Source: DASWJZ01 sp963805325 (GTDB lineage: Bacteria > Pseudomonadota > Alphaproteobacteria > Rhizobiales > Afifellaceae). From it: DNA of 64,000 bases. The position numbers and the translations under genes are program-made. The notes below the pieces were generated by a model, which was not told where the DNA came from, searched no databases, and saw only the letters and a program-made list of their open reading frames with translations. Positions 16,814 through 24,601 of the stretch are shown here, one piece after another (position 1 is the stretch's first letter; every line of letters begins with the position of its first letter). The stretch is taken from contig CAWDTS010000018.1 in assembly GCA_963805325.1 (NCBI GenBank), positions 56,599-120,598 on the forward strand, written 5' to 3'.

Positions 16814-17935
16814 TCAGTCGCCATCGAGCGAGTTGAAGCCTGGCGAGAGACCTGCTGCGACGGCGATGTGCTTCTGGAAGACGTCGCGCAGACTCGCGAG
16901 CACAATGATCGCATAGGTGAGCTTTGAACGGCGCTGCTCGTCGGCGAGCGCCTCTTCGATGCTCGGCCCGGCGGCGTGCAGCGCGTTGTCGAGATTGGAG
17001 AACTCGAAGAGCGCGGAAGCCGCATAGCCGTCCTGGTCCTCCGGCAGCATCTCAAGCAAGCCGGTTGCGGCGACGAACCGCTGCAGCTCCGTCGACCCCG
17101 CTTCGAGATAGGCCATCGTGTGCCCGGAAAGCGCGTAGGGCGCGCGGCTCGCCTTCGCGTCCTCCGGCGTGTTGCCGACCGCCTGCAGGAGGCGCTGGTC
17201 GCGCATCTGCTCGAGCGCCGTCAGGATCGCCTTCAGGAACTCCGTCGCCGCTTCCGCATGCGTGCGATAGACCGGATTGTCGGGACCGGGATTTTGCATG
17301 AGCACGGACCAGCCCTTCTCGGCCGTCCATCCGCTGAGCACGTCCGACGCGATGCTGTTGAGGTTGTCGGCGACCGCGCCGGCAAGCGCGCAGCGGAAGG
17401 CTTCCGGCGCGCTGGCGTGAAGCAGCGCCTTGCTGCCTGAATAAAGAAGGCTTTCGAGCGCCGGCAAGCCCTGCACCGCCGCGCTCTGCCCGGCGAGCGT
17501 GCCGGGCTCGATCAGCTTCCGGTCCTGGCTTGCCAGGAATTGCCGAAGCTGGCGCGTTCCCGTCCCGTGCACGTCCGGCCAGAAGGCAAAACGCTCGTAG
17601 CGCCCTTCGCTTCCCATCGGCCCGAAATGCATGAAGTCGACGGCCGCCCATGTAGAGAGCGTCCCGGCGAACGCATCGTCGAGCGTCTGCCCGCTCTTCG
17701 GGTCGGGCGCGGCGCAATAGTCGCGCACGGCATTCGCCAGCTTGCCCGTCGCATCGAAAAGATCGCGATAGGCGGGAACCACGTAAACGCGGATCGTCTG
17801 CTCCACGACGCGCGCATAATCGTCCTCCGTGGCGATCGGGACGATCGGCGCGCCCTCCCCCGACAGCACCGTCGCCGCATGCGCGGAGACAGGCACTCCG
17901 AGCGCCAGGATCAGCGAAAGGGCACGCAGTCTCAT
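16814..17935 (-). CDS. Imelysin family protein (second paralogue, GxHxxE degenerate)
   Basis: 373 residues. MRLRALSLILALGVPVSAHA is a Sec signal peptide. The imelysin (M75-like) helical bundle is recognisable from AGQSAAVQGLPALESLLYSG, the position of the family's GxHxxE motif, but the histidine is proline here (GLPALE), so it likely lacks the metal site of the first imelysin in this cluster. It also has DYCAAPDPKSG and a C-terminal helix set. Imelysins are periplasmic iron-related proteins whose true activity is unclear. Start ATG 17935 overlaps the upstream di-haem gene stop as ATGA, showing an operon. Confidence 0.85.
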   Translation of the reverse strand: MRLRALSLILALGVPVSAHAATVLSGEGAPIVPIATEDDYARVVEQTIRVYVVPAYRDLFDATGKLANAVRDYCAAPDPKSGQTLDDAFAGTLSTWAAVDFMHFGPMGSEGRYERFAFWPDVHGTGTRQLRQFLASQDRKLIEPGTLAGQSAAVQGLPALESLLYSGSKALLHASAPEAFRCALAGAVADNLNSIASDVLSGWTAEKGWSVLMQNPGPDNPVYRTHAEAATEFLKAILTALEQMRDQRLLQAVGNTPEDAKASRAPYALSGHTMAYLEAGSTELQRFVAATGLLEMLPEDQDGYAASALFEFSNLDNALHAAGPSIEEALADEQRRSKLTYAIIVLASLRDVFQKHIAVAAGLSPGFNSLDGD

Positions 17936-19137
17936 AGGCTCTCCACATAGGCGACGAGCGCGCGGCGCTGCTCGTCGCTCAGATGCAGATAGCGCGAAAG
18001 CGCCGCCGACGCTTCCCCGCCATGCGCGCGGATCGCCGCATCGACAGTCGCGGCACGGCCGTCGTGGAGGTAGTGGCGGCCGCCCCCGGGCGCCATCGCG
18101 ACAAGCGGCGTGGTGCGCCACTCCGCCGAAGCGACGCCGGGCTCGCCCACGCCGTCGTCGAGCGCCGGCCCCATGTCATGCAGAAGAAGATCGGTGTGGA
18201 CGGTGACGGCGCCGCCGCCTTCCGCCGGCATGTCCGGCACATGGCAGGCGGCGCAGCCTGTTGCGACGAAGAGCGCAGCAGCACGCGTGTCGTTGTTCGG
18301 CGCGGGCGATGGCAGGCTTCGCACGTAGCTCGCGACAAGGCCGACGATCTCCGGCGCCAGCTCCTGGCCCTTATAGCGATCGCTCTCGCCGGTCGGCGCG
18401 GCCATGCAGTCGGGCTCGGCCGCAGTGCAGTCGCCATGCGGGAACGGACGGAGCGCGCTCGAAAGCCCCATGTCGACGGCGAAGGCGTCGGCGATCTGAA
18501 CGTCGAGGCTGACGCTCTGCGCCTTCCAGCCGTAGCGCCCGAGCATTTCGCCGCCGTCGGTCGCGATCATCCGCGCGCGCCCGGAGATGCCGTCGCCGTC
18601 ACGGTCGTCGGGGTCGGCGAGCGCCATCACCGCCTTCGCATCGACGCGCTCGAGCGCCGCGCGCCCGACGAGCGGCGGCGCGAGCCGCGGCGAGAGATGC
18701 GTCGCCGGCGCGAGCGGCCCGCGCATCGGCTCGAAGTCATAGGTGTAGCTGTGCGAAGGATCGGCGGAGGCGAGAAGCACCACACGCCCCTCCGGCTTCA
18801 TGCCCTGCACCGCCTGCTGCTGCAGGAGATGGCCGTAGAGGGGATCCGGATTTCCGTCACGGTCGCCGAAGCGGATGACGAAGCCACGGCCGGCGATGCG
18901 GCCCTCCGGCGCATCGATGAAGCGCGCGCCGAGCGTCGGCCCGGCGTGGCAGCCGGAGCAGCTTCGCGCAGCGAAAAGCGGTCCGAGTCCGTCCGCCGCA
19001 TCGGTCGAGGCCGGCGCCGCCACCCAGTCGCGCGCGAAGAGCGCCTTGCCCATCACCGCGTCGAGGTCCCCCGACGCCATTGCGCCGGTGGCGGCGACGA
19101 GCGCCGAGACAGCGAGCGACACAGCTACGATCCTCAT
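17932..19137 (-). CDS. Di-haem c-type cytochrome oxidoreductase (thiol oxidoreductase-like, DHOR)
   Basis: 401 residues with a Sec signal peptide (VSLAVSALVAATGAMA). Two CxxCH haem c attachment motifs are present: CSGCH near residue 60 and CAACH in the C-terminal third. GDRDGNPDPLYG, DPDDRDGDGISGR and LLLHDMGPALDDG are characteristic of the COG3488 di-haem oxidoreductase family. It should be periplasmic, with covalently bound haems, and is typically iron-regulated and co-located with imelysin genes, as here. The ATG at 19137 overlaps the multicopper oxidase stop (ATGA) and its own stop overlaps the second imelysin start, so translation is tightly coupled. Proposed role: electron transfer linked to iron oxidation state; not proven for the family. 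Confidence 0.9.
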   Translation of the reverse strand: MRIVAVSLAVSALVAATGAMASGDLDAVMGKALFARDWVAAPASTDAADGLGPLFAARSCSGCHAGPTLGARFIDAPEGRIAGRGFVIRFGDRDGNPDPLYGHLLQQQAVQGMKPEGRVVLLASADPSHSYTYDFEPMRGPLAPATHLSPRLAPPLVGRAALERVDAKAVMALADPDDRDGDGISGRARMIATDGGEMLGRYGWKAQSVSLDVQIADAFAVDMGLSSALRPFPHGDCTAAEPDCMAAPTGESDRYKGQELAPEIVGLVASYVRSLPSPAPNNDTRAAALFVATGCAACHVPDMPAEGGGAVTVHTDLLLHDMGPALDDGVGEPGVASAEWRTTPLVAMAPGGGRHYLHDGRAATVDAAIRAHGGEASAALSRYLHLSDEQRRALVAYVESL

Positions 19138-20588
19138 GTCACCCTGACGAAGCCCATCATGCCCGTTTCCTGGTGCTCGATGATGTGACAGTGGAACATC
19201 CAGTCGCCCGGATTGTCGGCCACGAACGCCGCATCGACGCGCTCCTTGGGTCTAATCAGGATCGTGTCGGCATGATGAACCGGCAAATCATACTTGTTTG
19301 ATCCGATCCACTTGAAGCTGTGACCGTGGATGTGGATCGGGTGCTGGTGCGGGGTCACGTTCTCAAGCTGGAAAACATAGCTCCTGCCGCGCTGAAGCAC
19401 GGCCAGCGGCGCCGGAATTCGGCTGTGGTCGCCGGCCGGCCAGACCTGCTTGTTGATCGCCCAGAACGTGCCGGCGGCGCTGCACAGCGAGCCGAGCAGC
19501 GCGCCCTGCTGTTCCGCCTCGGCGACCGCCTGCGCCGTCGCGGTCGCCGAGAACACGAACGGCAGCCGCTCGGCGTTCTGAAGATCGGGTTCCGGCATGC
19601 GGCCGGCGCGCAGCGGAGCTGGATCGAACGCGGCCTGGAGCCTGAGCGCGCCGCGTCCCGTCAGGCGCGCCAGCGGCACCGGTTCTGGCGCAAAATAATC
19701 GACCAGCCGTGCGGTCTTGCCGTCGGCAGGCGCGCGCACCACGATATCGAGGCGCATCGCCGGCCCGAGCCGCCAGGATTTGAGCGGCACGGGCGGAAGC
19801 GCGATCCCGTCGACCGCGACGATCGCCGCCTCCGCGTCCTCGACGCCGATCTCCATGATCCGCGTGTTGTCGAGGTTGAAGAGTCTGAGCCGGCAATCGC
19901 CGCCCGCCGGGAGCACGATTTCGGGATTGTCTTCGCCGTTTGTGCTGCGGACGGTGCCGAAGGTCCCCGCCTTGCCGGCGCCGGCGGCGGTGAAGAAGGG
20001 AAGAAAGCCCCCGGTCTCGCTGTCGAGCCGCCAGTCGCGCATGACCAGCACTTCGTCGGCGTCGTAGGGCTCCGTCTCGTCGCCCTCCACGATGAGCACG
20101 CCGGCAAGGCCGCGGCCAAGCTGCTCCACCGTGTCGCAATGCGGATGGAAGAAGAAGGTGCCGGTGTCGGGCGGCACGAAGTCATAGGAATAGTTCTCGC
20201 CCGGCCAGACCGGCTGTTGCGTCAGATAGGGCACGCCGTCCTGTGCGTTGGCGATGCGCATCCCGTGCCAATGCACGGACGAATGCTCGCCCTCGCGCGG
20301 CAGCCGGTTTTCATATGCGACTTGCAGGCGCTCGCCGAGCTTCAGCCGCACGATCGGCAGCCAGGAGTCTTCCGAGAACGTCCACAGCGGCAGCTTCGCA
20401 CCGCCGAAGCAGGGAAGCGCGGTCGGCCGCTCGGCGGCAACGAGATTGAGCGAGACCGTGCCTGAACCCGGCACCGCCGGCGGCGGCAGCTCGCTCGCAT
20501 AGGAGCTGCCGACGCGCGGCAGAAGCGTCGCGCCCGCAAACGCCGCAGCGCCGGAAAGAAATCTGCGGCGGTTCACGCGCAACGTCAT
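19134..20588 (-). CDS. Multicopper oxidase, Tat-exported
   Basis: 484 residues from ATG 20588. The N-terminus MTLRVNRRRFLSGAAAFAGA is a Tat signal (RRRFL). All copper motifs are present in order: HWHG, HPH (GTFFFHPHCD), HPIHIHG, and the C-terminal HCHIIEHQETGMM with the Cys-His-His trinuclear/T1 bridge and an axial Met. It therefore should oxidise Cu(I), Fe(II) or a phenolic substrate with O2 in the periplasm. It sits between an imelysin and the di-haem oxidoreductase in one operon, which favours a ferroxidase or cuproxidase role. The ribosome-binding region (GATGAGGGA) is supplied by the end of a palindromic repeat just upstream. No Met-rich CueO-type insert is seen. Confidence 0.88.
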   Translation of the reverse strand: MTLRVNRRRFLSGAAAFAGATLLPRVGSSYASELPPPAVPGSGTVSLNLVAAERPTALPCFGGAKLPLWTFSEDSWLPIVRLKLGERLQVAYENRLPREGEHSSVHWHGMRIANAQDGVPYLTQQPVWPGENYSYDFVPPDTGTFFFHPHCDTVEQLGRGLAGVLIVEGDETEPYDADEVLVMRDWRLDSETGGFLPFFTAAGAGKAGTFGTVRSTNGEDNPEIVLPAGGDCRLRLFNLDNTRIMEIGVEDAEAAIVAVDGIALPPVPLKSWRLGPAMRLDIVVRAPADGKTARLVDYFAPEPVPLARLTGRGALRLQAAFDPAPLRAGRMPEPDLQNAERLPFVFSATATAQAVAEAEQQGALLGSLCSAAGTFWAINKQVWPAGDHSRIPAPLAVLQRGRSYVFQLENVTPHQHPIHIHGHSFKWIGSNKYDLPVHHADTILIRPKERVDAAFVADNPGDWMFHCHIIEHQETGMMGFVRVT

Positions 20589-20599
20589 CACATCCATTC

Positions 20600-20723
20600 C
20601 CTCATCCTGAGGTGCAATGCCGACGTGGGTCGGCATTGCCTCGAAGGAGAGCTCCAGAAGGCGAGACGCGCCCCGCTCGCTGCGTGCTTCGAGGCTCGCT
20701 TCGCTCGCACCTCAGCATGAGGG
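20600..20723. repeat. Palindromic intergenic repeat, copy A
   Basis: The ends are near-mirror images: CCTCATCCTGAGGTGC at the left and GCACCTCAGCATGAGG at the right. Inside are a hairpin (AATGCCGAC/GTCGGCATT, loop GTGG) and the shared blocks GCCTCGAAGGA and GCGTGCTTCGAGG. A second copy at 48967-49098 is in the opposite orientation. It fills the gap between the multicopper oxidase and first imelysin genes. Such elements are common in Hyphomicrobiales genomes; no transposase is nearby. Confidence 0.8.
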
Positions 20724-20754
20724 AGGTCGGGGAACTCCCGCGCGTCAAACATCC

Positions 20755-22048
20755 CTACTGCACGGCCGCGGGGTTATCGAGGCTGTCGGAGCCCTCGACC
20801 TCGATCTTGAGACCGAGCGCCGCGACCACGCTTTCGATCGCGCGCGCCTGCGAGACGAGCGAATCGACCACGTCCTCGATGATCTTGTTGCCCTCCGGAT
20901 TGTCGGCCCCGATCATCTGGTCGTAGGCCATCTTCCCGGAATCCGCCGTGTCCTTCATCACCTGCATCTTGGCGTGCGTCGCGGCGAACGCCTCGTCGGT
21001 GCGGGTCGCGGCGTCGGACGCCAGCGCGGCGGTATAGGCGCGGATCGAGGGGCCCTCGACCGTCGACCCGTCGGTGCGCTTGTAGCTGCCGTTCCAGATC
21101 GCGGTCATGCCGACCTCGTCGTAGTAGTGGCTGTTGTGCGTGTTGTCGGAGAAGCAGTCCTGCTCCTCTTCGGGATCGTGCAGGATCAGGCCGAGCTTGA
21201 TGCGCTCGCCCGCAAGCTCGCCGTAGGAGAGCGAGCCGAGCCCGGTCAGGATCGTGGAGAGCCCGCCGTCCGCGCCCTTCGCCGCAAGCTCCTGCCGCGC
21301 CGCGCCGCCTTCCTTCCAGTCGCCGGCCATCTCTTCGAGATCGGAGACAAGGAGATCCGTCGCGGCTTTCAGATAGTCGCCGCGCCGGTCGCAGTTCGCG
21401 TGCGTGCAGTTCGCGGTGTCGTAGTCGGTGGCGGGACGCTCGCCAGCGCCGGGCCCGGTGCCATGCAGGTCCTGCCCCCAGAGCAGGAATTCGATGGCGT
21501 GATAGCCGGTGGCGACATTGGCGTCCACGCCGAGCGCGCCCTGCAGCGTCCCTGAAAGAAGCTCCGGCGTTATCTTGCTCGCATCGACGACATCGGCGCC
21601 GATCCGAATCTGCGGGTTGGCGATGACGTTCGCCGCATAGAGCGGGTTCTCCTCGCTCGTTTCGCCGTAACGATCGGCGTCGACGTAGTCGATCAGGCCC
21701 TTCGTCGAGCGGCCAGGAATTCACGGGCCCCTCCCAATCGTCGACGACGGCGTTGCCGAAGCGAAAGCCCTCTGTCTGCTGATAGGGCACGCGCGCCGCC
21801 TTCCATGCGTCGCGCGCGGCGACAAGCTTCGCTTCCGTCGGATCGGCGAGGAAGGCATCGACCGCGCTCTGCAGGTTCTGCGCGGCGGTCAGCGCGTCGG
21901 AATACATCGCAAACGCGATGTCGCCGTAGGTCGTGAGGATCGCGGCCGGCTCGGGCGCCTCGGCGCGCGCATCCGACGTCATCGTCGCGACGAACGCAGC
22001 GCAGGAAAGCGCGACGGCGAAGGAAGGAAGCTGGCGGATCAATTGCAT
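20755..22048 (-). CDS. Imelysin family protein (iron-regulated, M75-like), frameshifted near 21698
   Basis: About 430 residues when joined. The N-terminal part from ATG 22048 has a signal peptide (FAVALSCAAFVATMTSDARA) and imelysin start (ILTTYGDIAFAMYSDAL, ARVPYQQTEGFRFGN). After VNSWPLDEG the frame breaks at about 21697-21700; removing one base from GGGCC restores EGLIDYVDADRYGE, leading into the second frame with the intact metal-motif GYHAIEFLLWG (GxHxxE) and a C-terminus ending LDNPAAVQ. Periplasmic, iron-linked; exact activity unknown for the family. It follows a Cys-rich gene by 49 bases and precedes the repeat and multicopper oxidase. The shift is at the same GGGCC context as others in this window, so it is probably a sequence error. 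Confidence 0.85.
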
Positions 22049-22097
22049 CGTGCGGTCCTTATCGATGGAGCGGTCGTTAATCCTGGAAGACGAAACT

Positions 22098-22613
22098 TCA
22101 GTGAAGCCGCTCGCCGAGCGGGCGGCCGGCGATCTCGTCGATGACGTGCCGCGGCACCGGCAACAGCATCATCTCGCTGTCGCGCATCGCCTCGGCATAG
22201 GCGAGCGCCGGCAGCATCGCCGCCTCGTGCCCGTCGGGATCGAGAAGATGGCGCATCGCGGCGGAGAGGCAATCGAGATCCTTGTTCTGGCTCGCGGCGA
22301 CGAGTGCCAGCGCGAAGCATTCGTGCCGGCAGATGTGGCGGCAGCCGCCGGGGAAGCATGAGAGCGGGCAGATCGACCAGTCGCGCACCGTGCGCACGAA
22401 GCGCGCCAGGCGATCGACGACGAAGCGCGCGTGGCGCGACCCGAGCGTGGCGGCGTGCAGGTTCCACACCTCTTCCCAATGCGTGAGATCGCCGGTCGCG
22501 TAGCCGGCCATCCAGCGGCGGAAGCCTTCGAGCACCAGCCGCTCCGGCAGCCGGTCGAAGAGCGGGACGCAGCCCGAAGGCGTGGCGCTTGCCACCGGCG
22601 CCTCGCTCAGCAT
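22098..22613 (-). CDS. Conserved-looking Cys/His-rich protein of unknown function heading the iron cluster
   Basis: 171 residues from ATG 22613; an upstream in-frame TTG at 22739 would add 42 residues of low-quality sequence. No signal peptide, so cytosolic. The centre carries a dense cysteine/histidine patch, CPLSCFPGGCRHICRHEC, i.e. C-x3-C-x4-C-x3-C-x3-C, which could hold an Fe-S cluster or metal; another C (DLDCLSAA) follows. Spacing does not match NifQ or ferredoxins. A tryptophan-rich helical segment (HWEEVWNLHAATLGSRHARF) precedes it. It is the first gene before imelysin in the same direction, with a promoter-like sequence upstream, suggesting a regulatory or metal-handling role. I do not recognise the family. 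Confidence 0.65.
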   Translation of the reverse strand: MLSEAPVASATPSGCVPLFDRLPERLVLEGFRRWMAGYATGDLTHWEEVWNLHAATLGSRHARFVVDRLARFVRTVRDWSICPLSCFPGGCRHICRHECFALALVAASQNKDLDCLSAAMRHLLDPDGHEAAMLPALAYAEAMRDSEMMLLPVPRHVIDEIAGRPLGERLH

Positions 22614-22769
22614 GGCGCCGAGCCGCGCGCGGCGGTTTCTTTCGCGGGTCCTGGGAGGACGCAGTGCAGACGCAAGAGCACCGGCGCAGAGGCCGGAATC
22701 GGAAAGAGGCAAAGGAGTCCTCCAAGCGAACGGGTTCAAGGCCCAGACGACCGGGGATTAATTCAGACT

Positions 22770-22800
22770 TTCATAGTCTTGATAGCTAAGTGCCTGTCAA
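22770..22800 (-). promoter_or_regulatory. Candidate sigma70-like promoter for the iron cluster
   Basis: On the minus strand TTGACA lies at 22800-22795, followed after 19 bases by TATGAA (22775-22770). The surrounding DNA is unusually A+T-rich, with AATTATGTTTTGG just upstream of the -35. Spacing is longer than ideal. A Fur/Irr/RirA-type site would be expected nearby, but I could not match a known box with confidence. Confidence 0.35.
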
Positions 22801-23106
22801 GAATTATGTTTTGGAATGATTTTAGGGAGGGCTCGCCAGCATTTGGTGCTGTCGATGAGGCACGGAAGGCGCTTGCAGTTAAGGCAGATACGCCAATCCC
22901 CGCCATGCGGAGGCGGTCAGTGGCCGACGACCGCCCCCGGCGAGAATACACTGGGGGGTTACCTAGACGATTCTCGCCTGCACAATCTAAGCGGGAAAGA
23001 GATTCAAAGCTAGTCGCAATAGTAGCAATCGGCCGGCACCGCGAGCACAGCGCAATGCGCGCGCTCGCAGCGCGCGGGCCGGTCGTCCGCCCTTTAGCGA
23101 GCCGCG

Positions 23107-23134
23107 AAAACCTTCTCCCGCGCGGGGGAGAAGG
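23107..23134 (-). terminator. Rho-independent terminator after the GYD gene
   Basis: Read on the minus strand, CCTTCTCCC pairs with GGGAGAAGG (23134-23111, loop of 6), followed directly by TTTT (23110-23107). It starts 24 bases beyond the GYD-domain stop at 23158. Confidence 0.75.
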
Positions 23135-23157
23135 TCTCTGCGGATGTTTTCGGGGTG

Positions 23158-23451
23158 CTACGGCAGCGAGCCGATGATCTTGCGGTATTCCGCCTCGGGG
23201 AATGCCTTCAGCGTCTTCGTGTGGAGCGTGCCGGTCATGCCGAGCTGGAGAGCGACGCGGGCCACCGCCTCGTCGTCGGGCGCCTCGCAGACGACGACCA
23301 TGTCGTATTCGCCCATGGTCATGTAGAACGCCTTGATCGCGCCGCCCTCGGCCTTGAGCAGCTTCTTCGCCTTGTCGAGCCGCTTCGGCAAATCCTTCAC
23401 CGCCTTGATGCCCGCCTCGGCCCAATTACACATCATGATGTACGTGCCCAT
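23158..23451 (-). CDS. GYD domain-containing protein
   Basis: 97 residues from ATG 23451 preceded by GGGGAGGACGTC, an excellent ribosome-binding site. MGTYIMMCNWAEAGIKAVKD, AFYMTMGEYDMVVVCEAPDD and LGMTGTLHTKTLKAFPEAEY are the core of the small GYD (COG4274) family, a dimeric ferredoxin-like fold named for its GxYD motif. Function of the family is unknown; such proteins are often found beside oxidoreductases. It lies 116 bases after the Gfo/Idh/MocA oxidoreductase in the same direction and ends at a clear terminator. Confidence 0.85.
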   Translation of the reverse strand: MGTYIMMCNWAEAGIKAVKDLPKRLDKAKKLLKAEGGAIKAFYMTMGEYDMVVVCEAPDDEAVARVALQLGMTGTLHTKTLKAFPEAEYRKIIGSLP

Positions 23452-23567
23452 GACGTCCTCCCCTAGCGTGGCCGATTGAAACGGGCCACGTCCGACCTTA
23501 GCCGACCGGGGGCCGGGGCGATATCGACAACCGGGGCTCGCAGGGGGGAAGCCGGAGCTGGCCTCAA

Positions 23568-24575
23568 TCAGAGCCCCGTATCGACCCACTTCCCCGTCTT
23601 CTCGGATTTGAACACGGCGTCGATGATCTGCATGTTCTTGATGCCGTCCTCGACGCCGTAAGGGAACTCGCTCTCGCCGAGCACGGCCATGGCGAAGGCG
23701 TCCGCCTCCTCCGCGTATTGATCGACCACCTTCGTCTTGATCGCCTTCGAGGAGGCGCCGCCGAGCTTCGAGCCGTTGTCGACGATGATCGACATCGGCT
23801 CCCAGGGCGGCGCGTTGAAGGGGATCGGGATCTCGATCCGCCCTTTCGTGCCGCCGAGCGTCACGCGCTGATGCGCGCCGAGCTGCGTGCCGACGATGAA
23901 GGAGAGCACGCGCCCTTCGCCGAAATCGGCGATGACGGTCGACAGCCGATCGGTCTTGAAGTTCGGGCAGCGGTCGACAAGCGCCACGACCCGCTTCGGC
24001 TCCGCCTCGAAGGTGAAGCGGCCGGAGACGATGCCGTAGCAGCCGATGTCGTAGATGGCGCCGCCGCCCGTCTCCGGGATGTTGCGGATGTTCTTCGGAT
24101 CCTGGTTGTTGTAGCAGAAGAAGACCTGCACGGCCTTCAAGTCGCCGATCTTGCCCGAGCGGATCAGCTCGCGCGCCTTCAGCCATTGCGGATGATGGCG
24201 CACCATGAAGGCCTCCATCACGTGGCGCTTGCCGGCCACCTTCCTGAGCCGCGCCGCGTCCTTGGCGCTCATGCCGAGCGGCTTCTCGCAAAGCACGTGC
24301 TTGCCGGCCTTGAGCGCCGCGATCGTCCAGTCGACATGCAGGTTGTTGGGCAGCGGGTTGTAGACCGCGTCGATGTCGGGATCGGCGAGCATCTCCTCGT
24401 AGGAGCCGTAGGCCTTCGGGATGCCGAGCGCCTTCGCCTCGCGCTTCGCCCTGGCGAGGTCGCGCGAAGCGATCGCGTCGACCGTGCCGCGCTTCGAGCG
24501 CTGCATGCCTGGAATGACTTTCTTGGTGCCGATCAGCGCCGTCGAGATGACGCCCCAGCGAATCTTGTTTGCCAC
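23568..24575 (-). CDS. Gfo/Idh/MocA family NAD(P)-dependent oxidoreductase
   Basis: 335 residues from GTG 24575, which has AGGAGG 8 bases upstream; the open frame further upstream overlaps the TRAP gene and is spurious. The N-terminal Rossmann region starts ANKIRWGVISTALIG, the family motif GKHVLCEKPLG supplies the conserved EKP lysine, and GGGAIYDIGCYGI contains the conserved D-x-GxY/H active-site block. It oxidises or reduces a sugar, inositol-like polyol or related ring substrate. It lies 26 bases after a TRAP transporter large permease, suggesting that the imported solute or its derivative is the substrate. No specific substrate can be named. Confidence 0.88.
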   Translation of the reverse strand: MANKIRWGVISTALIGTKKVIPGMQRSKRGTVDAIASRDLARAKREAKALGIPKAYGSYEEMLADPDIDAVYNPLPNNLHVDWTIAALKAGKHVLCEKPLGMSAKDAARLRKVAGKRHVMEAFMVRHHPQWLKARELIRSGKIGDLKAVQVFFCYNNQDPKNIRNIPETGGGAIYDIGCYGIVSGRFTFEAEPKRVVALVDRCPNFKTDRLSTVIADFGEGRVLSFIVGTQLGAHQRVTLGGTKGRIEIPIPFNAPPWEPMSIIVDNGSKLGGASSKAIKTKVVDQYAEEADAFAMAVLGESEFPYGVEDGIKNMQIIDAVFKSEKTGKWVDTGL

Positions 24576-24601
24576 GGTGGATGCCTCCTGGAATTTTTCT
24601 G

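Larger units (their letters stand above)
22614..23157. other. Long intergenic region, partly low-GC
   Basis: About 540 bases with no convincing gene. The part around 22750-22850 is much richer in A+T than the surroundings and holds a promoter-like sequence for the Cys-rich/iron cluster. The middle (22850-23040) has open frames but no recognisable family and no good start sites. The right end holds a terminator hairpin for the GYD gene. It could contain the decayed remnant of a gene. Confidence 0.5.

Noticed and set aside
20600..20723. CRISPR repeat or insertion-sequence end
   Set aside because: Only two dispersed copies, no spacers, no transposase, and structured palindromic ends fit a REP-type element better.
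22098..22613. NifQ-like molybdenum/iron protein
   Set aside because: NifQ uses C-x4-C-x2-C-x5-C; the spacing here is C-x3-C-x4-C-x3-C-x3-C, and no nif genes are near.
22850..23040. Small gene in the iron-cluster leader
   Set aside because: Open frames exist in several phases, but none has a ribosome-binding site, codon bias like the neighbours, or a recognisable family.
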